Assembly: GCF_022048975.1 (NCBI RefSeq) | Contig: NZ_JAKMHX010000016.1 | Span: forward strand, 165,096-229,095 | Length of the DNA stretch: 64,000 bases | Reading direction: 5' to 3' | Source of the DNA: Sporosarcina cyprini | GTDB taxonomy: Bacteria > Bacillota > Bacilli > Bacillales_A > Planococcaceae | Part shown: in pieces, positions 34,657 through 43,492 of the stretch | Layout: each line of letters begins with the position of its first letter | How positions within the stretch are numbered: the stretch's first letter is position 1 | Translations under genes and position numbers: made by a program | Notes under the pieces: generated by a model | The model's database searches: none | Seen by the model: the letters and a program-made list of their open reading frames with translations, nothing else | Told to the model about the DNA's origin: nothing

Positions 34657-35169
34657 CTATATGTATCGCAGCACATCCGCCACTTCATTTACTTGCTTAA
34701 TACCTGGCTCGCCCTGTGGAATCGGCACCTTGATGCCAAATCCTCTCATGCCCATTCGCCTTGCCAGCTCCACGTCGACTTCCGAATCTCCTATTACAAA
34801 GGAACTCTTCAAATCTATCGAAGGATAGTGATTTAACGCTTGCAGTATCATCCCGGTTTCCGGTTTACAACAATCACAGCCCTCATTCCGGCGATGTGGG
34901 CAATAATAAACAGCCAAAATGTCCACACCCTGTTTCTCCAACTCCAGCAATAGCTTGGCTTGAATTTTTTCATATTGCTTTATTGTAATGAACCCCTCAT
35001 TAATCAAATATTGATTCGTAATAATAATGATGTCATAACCTTTCTGACGTACTTGACGCAATGTCTCGATTGCGCCAGGAAGGAAAACAGGCTCCGAAAC
35101 ACCTGTCCATTCTTCATCCAAATAATCTTCAATGATCGTTCCATCCCGATCAAAAAAAGCAGCCTTCAT
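34657..35169 (-). CDS. HAD-superfamily IIIA phosphatase (GmhB-like)
   Basis: This is a phosphatase of the histidinol-phosphate/heptose-bisphosphate family. FFDRDGTI near the N-terminus holds the nucleophile and acid aspartates, ITNQ is motif II, and FVIGDSEVDVELARRMGM is motif IV. The zinc-loop pattern YYCPHRRNEGCDCCKP is present. The ATG at 35169 (MKAAFF, 170 residues) overlaps the grpB stop as ATGA and is preferred to a GTG five codons upstream. A similar but distinct gene is at 42551-43129. The substrate is unknown. Confidence 0.87.
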   Translation of the reverse strand: MKAAFFDRDGTIIEDYLDEEWTGVSEPVFLPGAIETLRQVRQKGYDIIIITNQYLINEGFITIKQYEKIQAKLLLELEKQGVDILAVYYCPHRRNEGCDCCKPETGMILQALNHYPSIDLKSSFVIGDSEVDVELARRMGMRGFGIKVPIPQGEPGIKQVNEVADVLRYI

Positions 35170-35681
35170 TCCTTTCGCACCCACTCCAAAGCCTCCCTCT
35201 CAATCTCCAAAGCAAGTCTTTCCTTTCCTCCAATATACGCCGCAATGTCACTTGGATAACGCATTGCGAGTTCTTCTTTTAACTCGCCATACTTCTCGGC
35301 CATATCTGGATGCGCACGCAAGTAATCCCGGAAAGCAAGATGCCGCCCGATTTCCGGAGATTCTTCCTCATATACATGAACATGGTGCGTCCGGTCATCA
35401 CCGCCTTTTTGAAAATAGCGTCTCCCGGCAATGCCATTTTCCCCCTTCGCTTCGTAACCAAGCTCCTGCATGGCGTCATGAAAGGAATCAATCTTCGCAA
35501 TTTCCTTCACAACGGGCATGATATCGATAATCGGTTTGGCGGATAAACCGACGACCGATGTGCTCCCAATATGATGAATGGCGATCAATTCCGATCCAAA
35601 CACACCTTGCAATTCCTTAGCAGCTTCTTGAAACTTCGATGGCCACACATTCGAATAAGGCAGTACCACAACTTTTCTCAT
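35166..35681 (-). CDS. GrpB/UPF0157 family protein
   Basis: This 171-residue GrpB-family protein has a nucleotidyltransferase-like fold. HHIGSTSVVGLSAKPIIDIMP is the family signature and includes the GST and KPxxDI motifs. The body ends with HLAFRDYLRAHPDMAEKYGELK, also typical. The function is unestablished. It is the first gene of a set running into the HAD phosphatase and the P-loop kinase, with overlapping or short junctions. Confidence 0.9.
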   Translation of the reverse strand: MRKVVVLPYSNVWPSKFQEAAKELQGVFGSELIAIHHIGSTSVVGLSAKPIIDIMPVVKEIAKIDSFHDAMQELGYEAKGENGIAGRRYFQKGGDDRTHHVHVYEEESPEIGRHLAFRDYLRAHPDMAEKYGELKEELAMRYPSDIAAYIGGKERLALEIEREALEWVRKE

Positions 35682-35707
35682 CCTATCACCTCACGGCTGC
35701 ACACAAA

Positions 35708-35740
35708 AATGGCCCGTCCCCAGAAACGGAACGAGCCATT
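35708..35740 (-). terminator. Terminator after the germination operon
   Basis: On the minus strand AATGGCTCGT pairs with ACGGGCCATT around an interrupted centre and is followed by TTTTTGTG. It lies in the 126-bp gap between the last germination gene and grpB. Confidence 0.65.
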
Positions 35741-35807
35741 GATCGCACGCTAATTGTTTTTCTGTTCCGACTCCGCTGTCTTCGAGAAGAAGAGCGAGAA
35801 ATCCTTT

Positions 35808-36968
35808 TTACGGTCCGTAAACTTCTGTCAACGACTTTCTCCCCGATTTGACTCGCCTAACATGAACATGTATGGAATCGATCGATTCTTCATCGAGCTC
35901 TACCTTTCCTTCTTTCTGCAGACGTTTCCATGATTTCACATCTTTTCGATATAAGTACTCGGACAATCGATAGACATCAGCATCCAATTTTAATCCTTCT
36001 TCGTATGTTTCCCGAATTTCCTTTTCCACCTGTTTTTCAACTGCTTTAACCAGCTTTCCATAAGTCGTTTTTCCTTGGACTGAAGACACGGCTATGTCAA
36101 AGCTGACGTCAATCTTAAAAGAGACAGTGGATCCATTTACAGTCGGTGTTACTTTCCTTTTTAAACTATCCACAATTAATGATTGGCGATTCGTTTCCTC
36201 TTCACCAGATTTGACCGACACTTCAATACGCTTCGACTTGTCTGTCATCCATTGAATTCCTCTCGCCTTATCATGGGCAATAAATCCTTTAAACTCCTTA
36301 GGCGACAGAATGCCCACGCCCGCCAAATCGGCAACTTTACTCGTTTGGTCAACAGTTTCCCAATTCTCTTTGACAATTACATAAGGCAGTGTCATTTCAT
36401 GGCTCGGTTCATCCAACCCGATAATTAACGTACGCATTGTAATTGGGTGGATAAAAGAGTTTTGTTCAAATGAATTTCTTGGATCTCCTAATTTCGATAA
36501 TGTAATAGCCGTATTAATTATAGGCGTTGTCAGCAAAATATCTTTGACTGGATCGCTCGTACCATATAGCTGAACTTCATAACGTGTATCTCGGTAACGG
36601 ATGAACGTATCAACAACTGGATTGACCGCTCCAGCCGTCATCGCTTCCTCAGAAAATACGATATACGACAAATGTCCCCAGTAAACCCGACGGTCAACTG
36701 AATTGTATAGCTTAAAAATTGCTTCATCTACCGTTTTTCCAGTTCCCAATCCCACTTCCGACTGTGCACGCGAACGGGTTGGCTGATTCATCTTTGCTGT
36801 ACTTGCAAAGTCGATGATTTGTGTGTATACATGAAATTCTCCATCCTTATAATCGATTCCTAATCCATGTACATAAAGCATACGCTCGGGTTCTGTCCGG
36901 TTCCAACAGCCCGTCAGGAGAATATTCATAATGATCATCACGAGTAAAATACGTTTTTTATTTTTCAT
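35808..36968 (-). CDS. Spore germination lipoprotein, Ger(x)C family
   Basis: This is the C subunit of a GerA-type germinant receptor (386 residues). A lipoprotein signal peptide ends in ILLTGCWNR (lipobox LTGC, Cys about residue 21). The usual GerAC opening EPERMLYVHGLGIDY follows, and the C-terminal domain matches the family. It is anchored to the outer face of the spore inner membrane. It overlaps the GerA-subunit gene by 11 bp and is last in the operon. Confidence 0.94.
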   Translation of the reverse strand: MKNKKRILLVMIIMNILLTGCWNRTEPERMLYVHGLGIDYKDGEFHVYTQIIDFASTAKMNQPTRSRAQSEVGLGTGKTVDEAIFKLYNSVDRRVYWGHLSYIVFSEEAMTAGAVNPVVDTFIRYRDTRYEVQLYGTSDPVKDILLTTPIINTAITLSKLGDPRNSFEQNSFIHPITMRTLIIGLDEPSHEMTLPYVIVKENWETVDQTSKVADLAGVGILSPKEFKGFIAHDKARGIQWMTDKSKRIEVSVKSGEEETNRQSLIVDSLKRKVTPTVNGSTVSFKIDVSFDIAVSSVQGKTTYGKLVKAVEKQVEKEIRETYEEGLKLDADVYRLSEYLYRKDVKSWKRLQKEGKVELDEESIDSIHVHVRRVKSGRKSLTEVYGP

Positions 36969-38430
36969 GATTCTCCTCTTTAGCCCTAGTCTTGTCTTGT
37001 GGATTTAACATTTCTGGCCGATCCTTGTACTGGGCTGTCGGCATCCGGAAGAATGTCTTTGATAGACTGGACAAACTAATATCAGAAGTGAAGTTCAAGT
37101 ATGGCGTGTCAAAAACTCTGATCTTCGCCAAATAAACGATGACGAAATAAAGCGAAATGAAAAATCCGAACAAGCCAAAAAATGCAGTTAGCGCTATAAA
37201 AAACAATCGAATGATACTTACCGCAGTGACAAGCGATTGATTGACCAAAGTGAATGTCGCTATAGTGGAAGATGCAATGACGACAATCATAGCAGGACTT
37301 GTGATTCCGGCGTTGATGGCCGCATCTCCAATAATTAATCCTCCCACCACACTAATCGTTCCTCCAATCACCGCAGGCAGCCGCAATCCCGCTTCCCGAA
37401 ACAACTCAAACATGAAAATCATGAGCAACATTTCCATCACGGTAGGAAATGGCAGCCCCATGCCTGATTCGACAACTGTGGCCAATAACTGCATTGGCAT
37501 CTGGTTTTGATGAAAGGTAGTAAGCGCCAGCCAAAACGCAGGCAGCATCCCTCCGATTACAATTCCTGAAAAACGAAGCAATCGTTCAAAGGAGCTGAAA
37601 ATAACCGGATTCTCATTATCTTCTCCCGACTTTAGTAGCAGACCAATATTAGCTGGTGTAATAATTCCATACGCCGTACCGTCTACAAATATTAGAAAGC
37701 GTCCCCTTGCGAGAGATTGCACCGCATGGTCTGGCCTACCTGTTAAGTCATGAAGGGGAAATAAAAGTGGGTTTTTTTCCACCTTTTCCATTAGAATATC
37801 TCCGCTAAATACAACATCGATATCCACTTGACTTAAACGTTGCTGGAGAGTTTGCAATGTTTGTTTATTCGCAATATCATCAAAATACAGAAGAGCTACA
37901 GTCGTCTTACTCCTTCTACCTAATTCAAACTTCTCTACACACAAAGAATTCGTTGGAATCCGTTTACGAATGATCGCTATATTTGTGGCAACATCCTCAA
38001 TAAAATCATCTCGAGGGCCTTTTACCGAGACTTCCAATTTTGTTTCTTCCGGATTTCTGTTCGGCTTATGAGCTATGTTGCTGGAGTAGATCTCATCGGG
38101 GTCTTCGAAGCAAAGTATAACGTTTCCCGTATATACCAAAGAGATAATGTCACTTTTTTTCGTGAGTTTTTGAATTGCAGGAACGTGAAGTTGCCCTATA
38201 ACATCTCGACCCGTCTGCGTCGTTTCCGTTCCTTCGCAAAAATCTTGCACTCTCTTCACGACTAGTCCATGTAATAATTGTTGATCGACCATTGCTTCAC
38301 AAATAACAAAGACCACTTTTTGATCGTTAAATGTATACTCCTGAAAAAGAATATCCGCAGATTTCTCAAATAGTTTTTTTAACGTGTCCACCGTAATTGC
38401 ATCTTCTGCAGACTGCATGCTTCTCATCAC
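36958..38430 (-). CDS. Spore germination protein, GerA family (A subunit)
   Basis: This is the A subunit of a nutrient germinant receptor (490 residues). A large soluble N-terminal region (to about 285) includes VSVKGPRDDFIEDVATNIA and VDGTAYGIITPANIGLLL, followed by about five membrane helices and a cytoplasmic tail. It sits in the inner spore membrane and helps trigger ion release on germinant binding. It overlaps the permease gene by 4 bp and gerC by 11 bp. Confidence 0.95.
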   Translation of the reverse strand: MMRSMQSAEDAITVDTLKKLFEKSADILFQEYTFNDQKVVFVICEAMVDQQLLHGLVVKRVQDFCEGTETTQTGRDVIGQLHVPAIQKLTKKSDIISLVYTGNVILCFEDPDEIYSSNIAHKPNRNPEETKLEVSVKGPRDDFIEDVATNIAIIRKRIPTNSLCVEKFELGRRSKTTVALLYFDDIANKQTLQTLQQRLSQVDIDVVFSGDILMEKVEKNPLLFPLHDLTGRPDHAVQSLARGRFLIFVDGTAYGIITPANIGLLLKSGEDNENPVIFSSFERLLRFSGIVIGGMLPAFWLALTTFHQNQMPMQLLATVVESGMGLPFPTVMEMLLMIFMFELFREAGLRLPAVIGGTISVVGGLIIGDAAINAGITSPAMIVVIASSTIATFTLVNQSLVTAVSIIRLFFIALTAFFGLFGFFISLYFVIVYLAKIRVFDTPYLNFTSDISLSSLSKTFFRMPTAQYKDRPEMLNPQDKTRAKEENHEK

Positions 38431-39539
38431 CCATCTTCAGTTGGATTCTGTTTTGCTTTCTTCGTTGATTTTCGGGAGAAAAAGGTTAGAACGGTAAAGA
38501 ATAAAGATAGTAGAACGAAGATTGCAAAGCTGCCCTTTAACAAATATTCACCTTTTAATATTAGAAATTTATGATCGCTCAAAGTCAGAAGCGGGATGCA
38601 TATAAAGAAGAAAGCAGGGGCAATTACCCTCCAAACTTGTTGCTTCTTTTTTTCCCACCCAAGCAAATCAATTGCGATATATAGAAGGAATCCCACCCGA
38701 ATAAAAGTTCCGGTCAACCACTGATAAATGGAGAGAAAGTCAACATGCTCAATAAACCGTCCAATGCTGACAAGTCCCCATTCCTCATAAGCGGGATACC
38801 TCTGCTTCGCCGCTTCAATTGGACCGAATTCTGTGATGGCGCCTATAAACGGGCCTAATGTTAAGAACAACAGAATCATGAGGATGATGAAAAAATGTTT
38901 AAAACCAAGTGTTTTTTTACTCCGGTGCTGAATCAACAGCAACAGGGTGATTTCAACGAAACCAGACCCTGGATATATTGCCCCCTGCACAATCGGATGA
39001 AAACCATGTTCGAAAAATGGCTGTAATAATTCATAATTTTTCACTTTAATATTAGTGAAGGAAACAAAAAAGCCTAACACGACAACGACAGCTAATACAA
39101 GAACATTTGCCATCACAATAACGGACAGGCTCGTCGTAGCAAAATAAACGCAAAGAATTACATAAATGAGTAACATGAAAACAAACGGAGTTTCAGGTAA
39201 AAACGTCGCGTTCACCCATTGCAAGGTTTCGTCAATTGTAAAGGAAGCCAAAATAATCAAGTATAACGCGATAATATATCGAACAAAGCCCGAGCCCGCT
39301 TTTCCGAGTTTTTCTTGCAGCCAATCCTTTGCGGGGACTCCGTTCATTTTTTTTACTACGTAAACAAGAAGCAGCAGCCAGGGCAATACAGCACCTGCTG
39401 CCAATAAAACGGAAGCCCAACCATCCCTTCCTACCTTTTCTATTAAAGGAGGCAATATGGTAACATGATTTTTGAGACCAATAACGGTCATCGCTAAAAA
39501 GATGATATGCAAAGTGCTGATCGTGCCCGTATTTTTCAT
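38427..39539 (-). CDS. Spore germination permease, GerB family (B subunit)
   Basis: This is an amino-acid-permease-like B subunit of the germinant receptor, with about ten membrane helices. The ATG at 39539 (MKNTGTISTLHIIFLAM, 370 residues) is preferred to the frame from 39584 because AGAGGTT lies 7 bases upstream and the family begins there. The B subunit binds the germinant. It is the first gene of the operon, so the order is B-A-C rather than the common A-B-C. Confidence 0.93.
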   Translation of the reverse strand: MKNTGTISTLHIIFLAMTVIGLKNHVTILPPLIEKVGRDGWASVLLAAGAVLPWLLLLVYVVKKMNGVPAKDWLQEKLGKAGSGFVRYIIALYLIILASFTIDETLQWVNATFLPETPFVFMLLIYVILCVYFATTSLSVIVMANVLVLAVVVVLGFFVSFTNIKVKNYELLQPFFEHGFHPIVQGAIYPGSGFVEITLLLLIQHRSKKTLGFKHFFIILMILLFLTLGPFIGAITEFGPIEAAKQRYPAYEEWGLVSIGRFIEHVDFLSIYQWLTGTFIRVGFLLYIAIDLLGWEKKKQQVWRVIAPAFFFICIPLLTLSDHKFLILKGEYLLKGSFAIFVLLSLFFTVLTFFSRKSTKKAKQNPTEDG

Positions 39540-39656
39540 GTAACAACCTCTATCGTTTGTTTGTCCTCTTATTCTTGACACCATACAATGTAAATATAAC
39601 CAGCCGACAGAAAAACACGGCTTTCAGGCGTTTTTAGAAGAATTCTGGTTAACGAT

Positions 39657-39689
39657 AAAAAATGCAGACAAGAAGATAACTTGTCTGCA
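39657..39689 (-). terminator. Terminator after the APH gene
   Basis: TGCAGACAAG and CTTGTCTGCA form a perfect 10-bp stem with a 7-base loop. On the minus strand it is followed by six T. Confidence 0.88.
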
Positions 39690-39707
39690 CAAAGAATTAG
39701 CTAGTCA

Positions 39708-40577
39708 TTATTCTGTCATGGTAATCTCACTAGACTTGGATTCAAGAACCCGTTTCCAATACGCCCAAGCCTGCAAATACGCATCCAAATCATGAGGGTG
39801 CGCTTGCTTGCATATGCCAATCCGAGTGTATAACTGGAATACAACTTCCTTAATCAGCCGGGATGTTTCCATATGCACAGAGTCCAACAGTTCAAAAGAG
39901 GAAAGAAGCGCTTCTACTGTCAGGTCATCCGGAGAGGAACAAAATGCATAAGTAAAATCATATAGGATAGGCCCCACCAGAGGAGAAGGATCGATAACAC
40001 CTGCCATTCTATCATTCTTAAAGACAAAATTATGGACACCCATATCCCCGTGCAAGTAATATTTCACTTCGTCCACATCATACATCGCCAGTTCCTCGAC
40101 AATCGATTCCATTCGGGAATAGTCTTCATTGGGTAATAAATCCCCTATGTTTTCATATGCATATTCTAAGCTCTTTCGATTAAAATCCGACCAGGTCGAC
40201 CTTGGCTCGCCTCCTACCCGGCCCCATGGCCATTGTGGGTCGAACGGTTTGTACTGATTCAAAACCCGAGTCACGAGTAGATTCATCCATTCCGACTTCG
40301 GTCCCCGATTCGTATGTGTCGTACCATCTATGTATTCATACAGAATCCATCCATTTTCCAAGTCAATGGCATATACTTTTGGGAATAAATCGATGGTTCT
40401 GTAGGCTTCATAAAATCGTTCCACAATCCCGATTCCAATCGGTTGATCGTACTTTAAAACAAACTTTTCTTCACCTGCTATTAAATACACACGTCCACTT
40501 GTCGTCCCACTTTTCAATTCTATAAGCTCATAGTTTCCATTCGGGATAATACCCTTGTTTTGAAGTGTTTCAATCAT
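39708..40577 (-). CDS. Aminoglycoside-phosphotransferase-family kinase
   Basis: This protein-kinase-fold small-molecule kinase has 289 residues. The N-lobe has a lysine in EEKFVLKYD, the hinge is WILYEYIDG, the catalytic loop is YLHGDMGVHNFVF and the metal-binding Asp is in GVIDPSPLVG. The family phosphorylates antibiotics, choline, homoserine, fructosamine and others. Nothing here identifies the substrate. It overlaps the upstream acetyltransferase gene by 4 bp, so the two are coupled. Confidence 0.87.
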   Translation of the reverse strand: MIETLQNKGIIPNGNYELIELKSGTTSGRVYLIAGEEKFVLKYDQPIGIGIVERFYEAYRTIDLFPKVYAIDLENGWILYEYIDGTTHTNRGPKSEWMNLLVTRVLNQYKPFDPQWPWGRVGGEPRSTWSDFNRKSLEYAYENIGDLLPNEDYSRMESIVEELAMYDVDEVKYYLHGDMGVHNFVFKNDRMAGVIDPSPLVGPILYDFTYAFCSSPDDLTVEALLSSFELLDSVHMETSRLIKEVVFQLYTRIGICKQAHPHDLDAYLQAWAYWKRVLESKSSEITMTE

Positions 40578-41077
40578 CTATTTGGCACCTTGCCTTCTTT
40601 TTGAAACTTACAATGGCCATCTTTCGACTCACCAACAAGAGTAAACCCATTCTCGGCATAAAATTCGGCTAACTTTTTATGTCCTGATACACAATCCAGA
40701 CGAATTGATTGATGATAGTTTTCGAAAATCCATTGCAAGATGTTCTGCCCAAGCCCCTTCCTCATCATGAGAGGTGCAACTGCCAGCCGATGAAGATAAA
40801 GGACGTCAGCTTGGTCCTCATTTCCCCATATGTATTGGTCCCATTCACTTTGGCGCGGGTAAAGCGTAAAGGTAGCTACCATCTCGTTTTCCAGATGAAC
40901 CACATATGTACCTCCCGACTGGACGGCCTGCCTGATCTCTTCGTCCTCTCCACCTTCCAACAAAAAGCCCCATTGATCGATCTCATTCGCTTTCAGCCAT
41001 GCCGCTACTTCTTTTAATAAGGTGATGACCGATGCAGCATCCGTTGCTTTTCGAATATCCAGTGCTTGTTTTGTCAT
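40574..41077 (-). CDS. GNAT-family N-acetyltransferase
   Basis: This GCN5-related acetyltransferase of 167 residues has the acetyl-CoA-binding loop LAVAPLMMRKGLGQNILQW (R/Q-x-x-G-x-G/A pattern) near residues 103-121 and the C-terminal FYAENGFTLVGE. The acceptor substrate is unknown. It is first in a two-gene unit with the APH-like kinase; both families include modifying enzymes for amino-bearing small molecules. Confidence 0.88.
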   Translation of the reverse strand: MTKQALDIRKATDAASVITLLKEVAAWLKANEIDQWGFLLEGGEDEEIRQAVQSGGTYVVHLENEMVATFTLYPRQSEWDQYIWGNEDQADVLYLHRLAVAPLMMRKGLGQNILQWIFENYHQSIRLDCVSGHKKLAEFYAENGFTLVGESKDGHCKFQKEGKVPNR

Positions 41078-41190
41078 GAGTTCCTCCCCTTTTCTTACTG
41101 CTTACTTTCGCGTTCTACCCTTCACATACCTCTTTCTAGAGAGGTGAATTTGTAAAAGTGTCGAATACATCCAGCATAGGAGGATGGCTA

Positions 41191-41721
41191 ATGAAAAGAA
41201 TTGCGCTACTTTTGATCATGTTTCTTTTAGCAGCTTGTAACAAGGAAAAGTCCTTTGAGTTTCCACCTTATGAAGGAAAAGATTTAACGATAGGCGTCAT
41301 TGGAGAACAACCCGACATCGATTCAGACAAGATTCGATTCCAAGAGCTATCGTTCGATGATTTACTGTATGAAGTGGAGACCATCCCTGAACGATTCGAT
41401 GCGATTTTCATCATGCCGGAAGAATTATCCGAAGCTGCCGATGATGAACTAGCCGAGATTTATAAGCAATTGACAATCCCCACTATTTTCATTGATTCCA
41501 GAAAGAGCTCCCTCCCTTTTGTAACAGAAGGAGTGTCATTTGAATCCGCTCCTGACATGGGACACGCCTATGCTTCTGGGATTTTGTTCGTTGGCAATCT
41601 GAGAACGTATGAATTTGGACTCTACAATGACATACGGACGGAAGAAACCATTAAAGCAACCTATACTTCCATTTTCGACACGATAGAAAAATTAAGTGTT
41701 TATAATGATAAACGAAAATAG
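41191..41721 (+). CDS. Small lipoprotein of unknown function
   Basis: The ATG at 41191 gives 176 residues, with AGGAGG 7-8 bases upstream; the frame extends to 41158 without another ribosome site. The signal peptide MKRIALLLIMFLLAACNKEK has the lipobox LAAC. The mature part is acidic and has the feel of a periplasmic-binding-like fold (DLTIGVIGEQPDID, RFDAIFIMPEELSEAAD), with no clear family. It appears to be transcribed alone. Confidence 0.8.
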   Translation: MKRIALLLIMFLLAACNKEKSFEFPPYEGKDLTIGVIGEQPDIDSDKIRFQELSFDDLLYEVETIPERFDAIFIMPEELSEAADDELAEIYKQLTIPTIFIDSRKSSLPFVTEGVSFESAPDMGHAYASGILFVGNLRTYEFGLYNDIRTEETIKATYTSIFDTIEKLSVYNDKRK

Positions 41722-41778
41722 AGGAATCCCGTAAAATACACCGAATATATATTCGTATGAAGCGAGGGGGTTAAGTTG

Positions 41779-42525
41779 ATGGTTTTAGAAACACTTAAGG
41801 TAAACAAAAAGAGCTGGGATGAAGTGGCACATCGCTTTTACGGGCGCAATCCGCTTCCTGACTATGGGCCGCTTGCGCCTAGCGAAGAAGACTTGCATCT
41901 ACTTGGGGATGTGGCAGGATGTAAAGTGCTGGATATCGGCTGCGGAAGCGGCCATTCACTGCTTTATATGAATGAACGAGGGGCTGCCGAGTTATGGGGA
42001 GTTGATTTATCCAAAACACAGATCGAGACAGCTAGAAATGTGCTGGCCGATGTGACAGCACCCGTACAATTATTCGAGTCTCCAATGGAGAACGATCCTG
42101 GTTTGCCGAGCAATTATTTTGATATGGTTTACTCGATTTTTGCACTCGGCTGGACGACAGATCTTCAGGCGACTATTCAAAATGTCCATCGATATTTGAA
42201 AACAGGCGGAACTTTTATTTTCAGCTGGGAGCATCCACTCCATAGCCGCGCGAGATTAATTGATGGGAGTCTCCATTTGGATAAATCGTATCACGAGGAA
42301 GGCCCGTATGATCACGAAGCGTGGCACGCACTCGCTATCATGCAGCAATTGAAAGTGAGTACATATATTAATACGCTCGCCGACCATGGTTTTCAAATTG
42401 AGAAGATCATCGAGGATGTGGCTCTCACGGAGGAAGACCGCGAAAAGCATGAAAATCGCTGGTATTCTTATGAGAAGGCAACAAAGCTGCCGACGACGTT
42501 GATTATTAAATGCAAGAAATTATAA
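41779..42525 (+). CDS. Class I SAM-dependent methyltransferase
   Basis: This 248-residue Rossmann-fold methyltransferase has motif I KVLDIGCGSGHSLLYM near residues 50-65, the acidic residue ending strand 2 in LWGVDLSKTQIETA, and a methyltransf_11-type body (FDMVYSIFALGWTTDL, YLKTGGTFIFSWEHP). The ATG at 41779 follows GAGGGGG; a TTG one codon earlier also fits. The substrate is unknown. A terminator follows directly. Confidence 0.9.
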   Translation: MVLETLKVNKKSWDEVAHRFYGRNPLPDYGPLAPSEEDLHLLGDVAGCKVLDIGCGSGHSLLYMNERGAAELWGVDLSKTQIETARNVLADVTAPVQLFESPMENDPGLPSNYFDMVYSIFALGWTTDLQATIQNVHRYLKTGGTFIFSWEHPLHSRARLIDGSLHLDKSYHEEGPYDHEAWHALAIMQQLKVSTYINTLADHGFQIEKIIEDVALTEEDREKHENRWYSYEKATKLPTTLIIKCKKL

Positions 42526-42535
42526 AATAAACGCC

Positions 42536-42573
42536 AACTGCGCCTGGACTTCACAACCCAAGCGCAGTTTTTT
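42536..42573. terminator. Bidirectional terminator between convergent genes
   Basis: AACTGCGC and GCGCAGTT form an 8-bp stem, followed on the plus strand by a T run. It ends the methyltransferase transcript and overlaps the last codons of the opposing HAD phosphatase gene. Confidence 0.75.
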
Positions 42574-43129
42574 CGCCGTTATATTGAATAATCCATTTCA
42601 CTGCATCGAGCAGATTTTCAGCAATGTAATCGGGCTCAATGTCCGCCCACTTATGCCTGTAGTCGGTACAGGAACTTATCCCCCACCCAGTTAACACGAG
42701 AATTTTCTTAGCACCGACTGCATGAGCAGCCAGCATGTCCGTTGCCCCGACATCACCAATGAATGCCGTCCGCGATAGATCGATACCGTGTTTCCTCGAT
42801 GCTTCCCACAACAGACCCGGATTCGGTTTATGGCAATGACATCCCTCTTCGGGGCTATGCGGGCAAATAAAAGCATCATCAAACCCATACGACTGGAACT
42901 CATCCTGAAAATCCTGTATGGAAGCTTGGCCTTTACTAATCCGATGCTGGTTTGTGCAAGCAAACATCTTAATATGATGATTTTTTAACAAAGCAAACGC
43001 CTGCCGACTGAAAGGATATGGTGAAAAATCTTTTGGATGAATAAAATGTCCGGTCCCTCCAATTGTTCCATCCCGATCGATAAAAACGCCTTTAATTCCC
43101 CCTATTTCCCTTCCCCCTTCCCTTCTCAT
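42551..43129 (-). CDS. HAD-superfamily IIIA phosphatase (GmhB-like), second copy
   Basis: This protein of up to 192 residues has VFIDRDGTIG (motif I), FACTNQHRIS (motif II), FIGDVGATDMLAA (motif IV) and the zinc-loop pattern ICPHSPEEGCHCHKP. It is related to the phosphatase at 34657 but clearly distinct. The start is uncertain. The first in-frame ATG is 43127-43129, but strong purine-rich ribosome-site-like sequence (AAGGGGGAAGGG) lies inside the first ten codons, so translation could begin a few codons later at a non-ATG codon. It seems to be a single-gene unit. Confidence 0.85.
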   Translation of the reverse strand: MRREGGREIGGIKGVFIDRDGTIGGTGHFIHPKDFSPYPFSRQAFALLKNHHIKMFACTNQHRISKGQASIQDFQDEFQSYGFDDAFICPHSPEEGCHCHKPNPGLLWEASRKHGIDLSRTAFIGDVGATDMLAAHAVGAKKILVLTGWGISSCTDYRHKWADIEPDYIAENLLDAVKWIIQYNGEKTALGL

Positions 43130-43204
43130 ATCATAACGTAGTTGTAAAACTATTTCGATAGAATGGTTGACAGAAAAATTTGGACATGCTACCTTTAATC
43201 AAAT

Positions 43205-43405
43205 CGAATAGCAGACGGAATAGGTGATCTGAGAAGTCTCAGATCTTAAATGGGAAGCCGGTGAGCAATCAAATCCGGCGCGGTCCCGCCACTGTGACAG
43301 CCTTTGCGCTGAAGCCAGATACCAGCCTAGTTCAACAACGCTGTAAACCTACGGTCGATAGGGAGGTGTTAGATGGATACGCGCAGACGAAGTGCGTGCT
43401 TTTTT
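43205..43405 (+). promoter_or_regulatory. Cobalamin riboswitch with terminator upstream of metE
   Basis: The aptamer shows the hallmark core: AAATGGGAAGCCGGTG, GCGGTCCCGCCACTGT (the B12-box region) and GAAGCCAGATACC, with a long helix closing at both ends. Downstream, CGCGCA and TGCGTG (43380-43398) form a hairpin followed by CTTTTTT, so bound cobalamin should end transcription before metE. This matches the known logic that the cobalamin-independent methionine synthase is off when B12 is available. Confidence 0.95.
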
Positions 43406-43492
43406 CAGCATGCCTTTCAAAATACCGTACATTTCTGACTCCCCGTTGGAAATGTATTTTTTTATGCAATCAAATAAGAAAGGGTGGACTAC

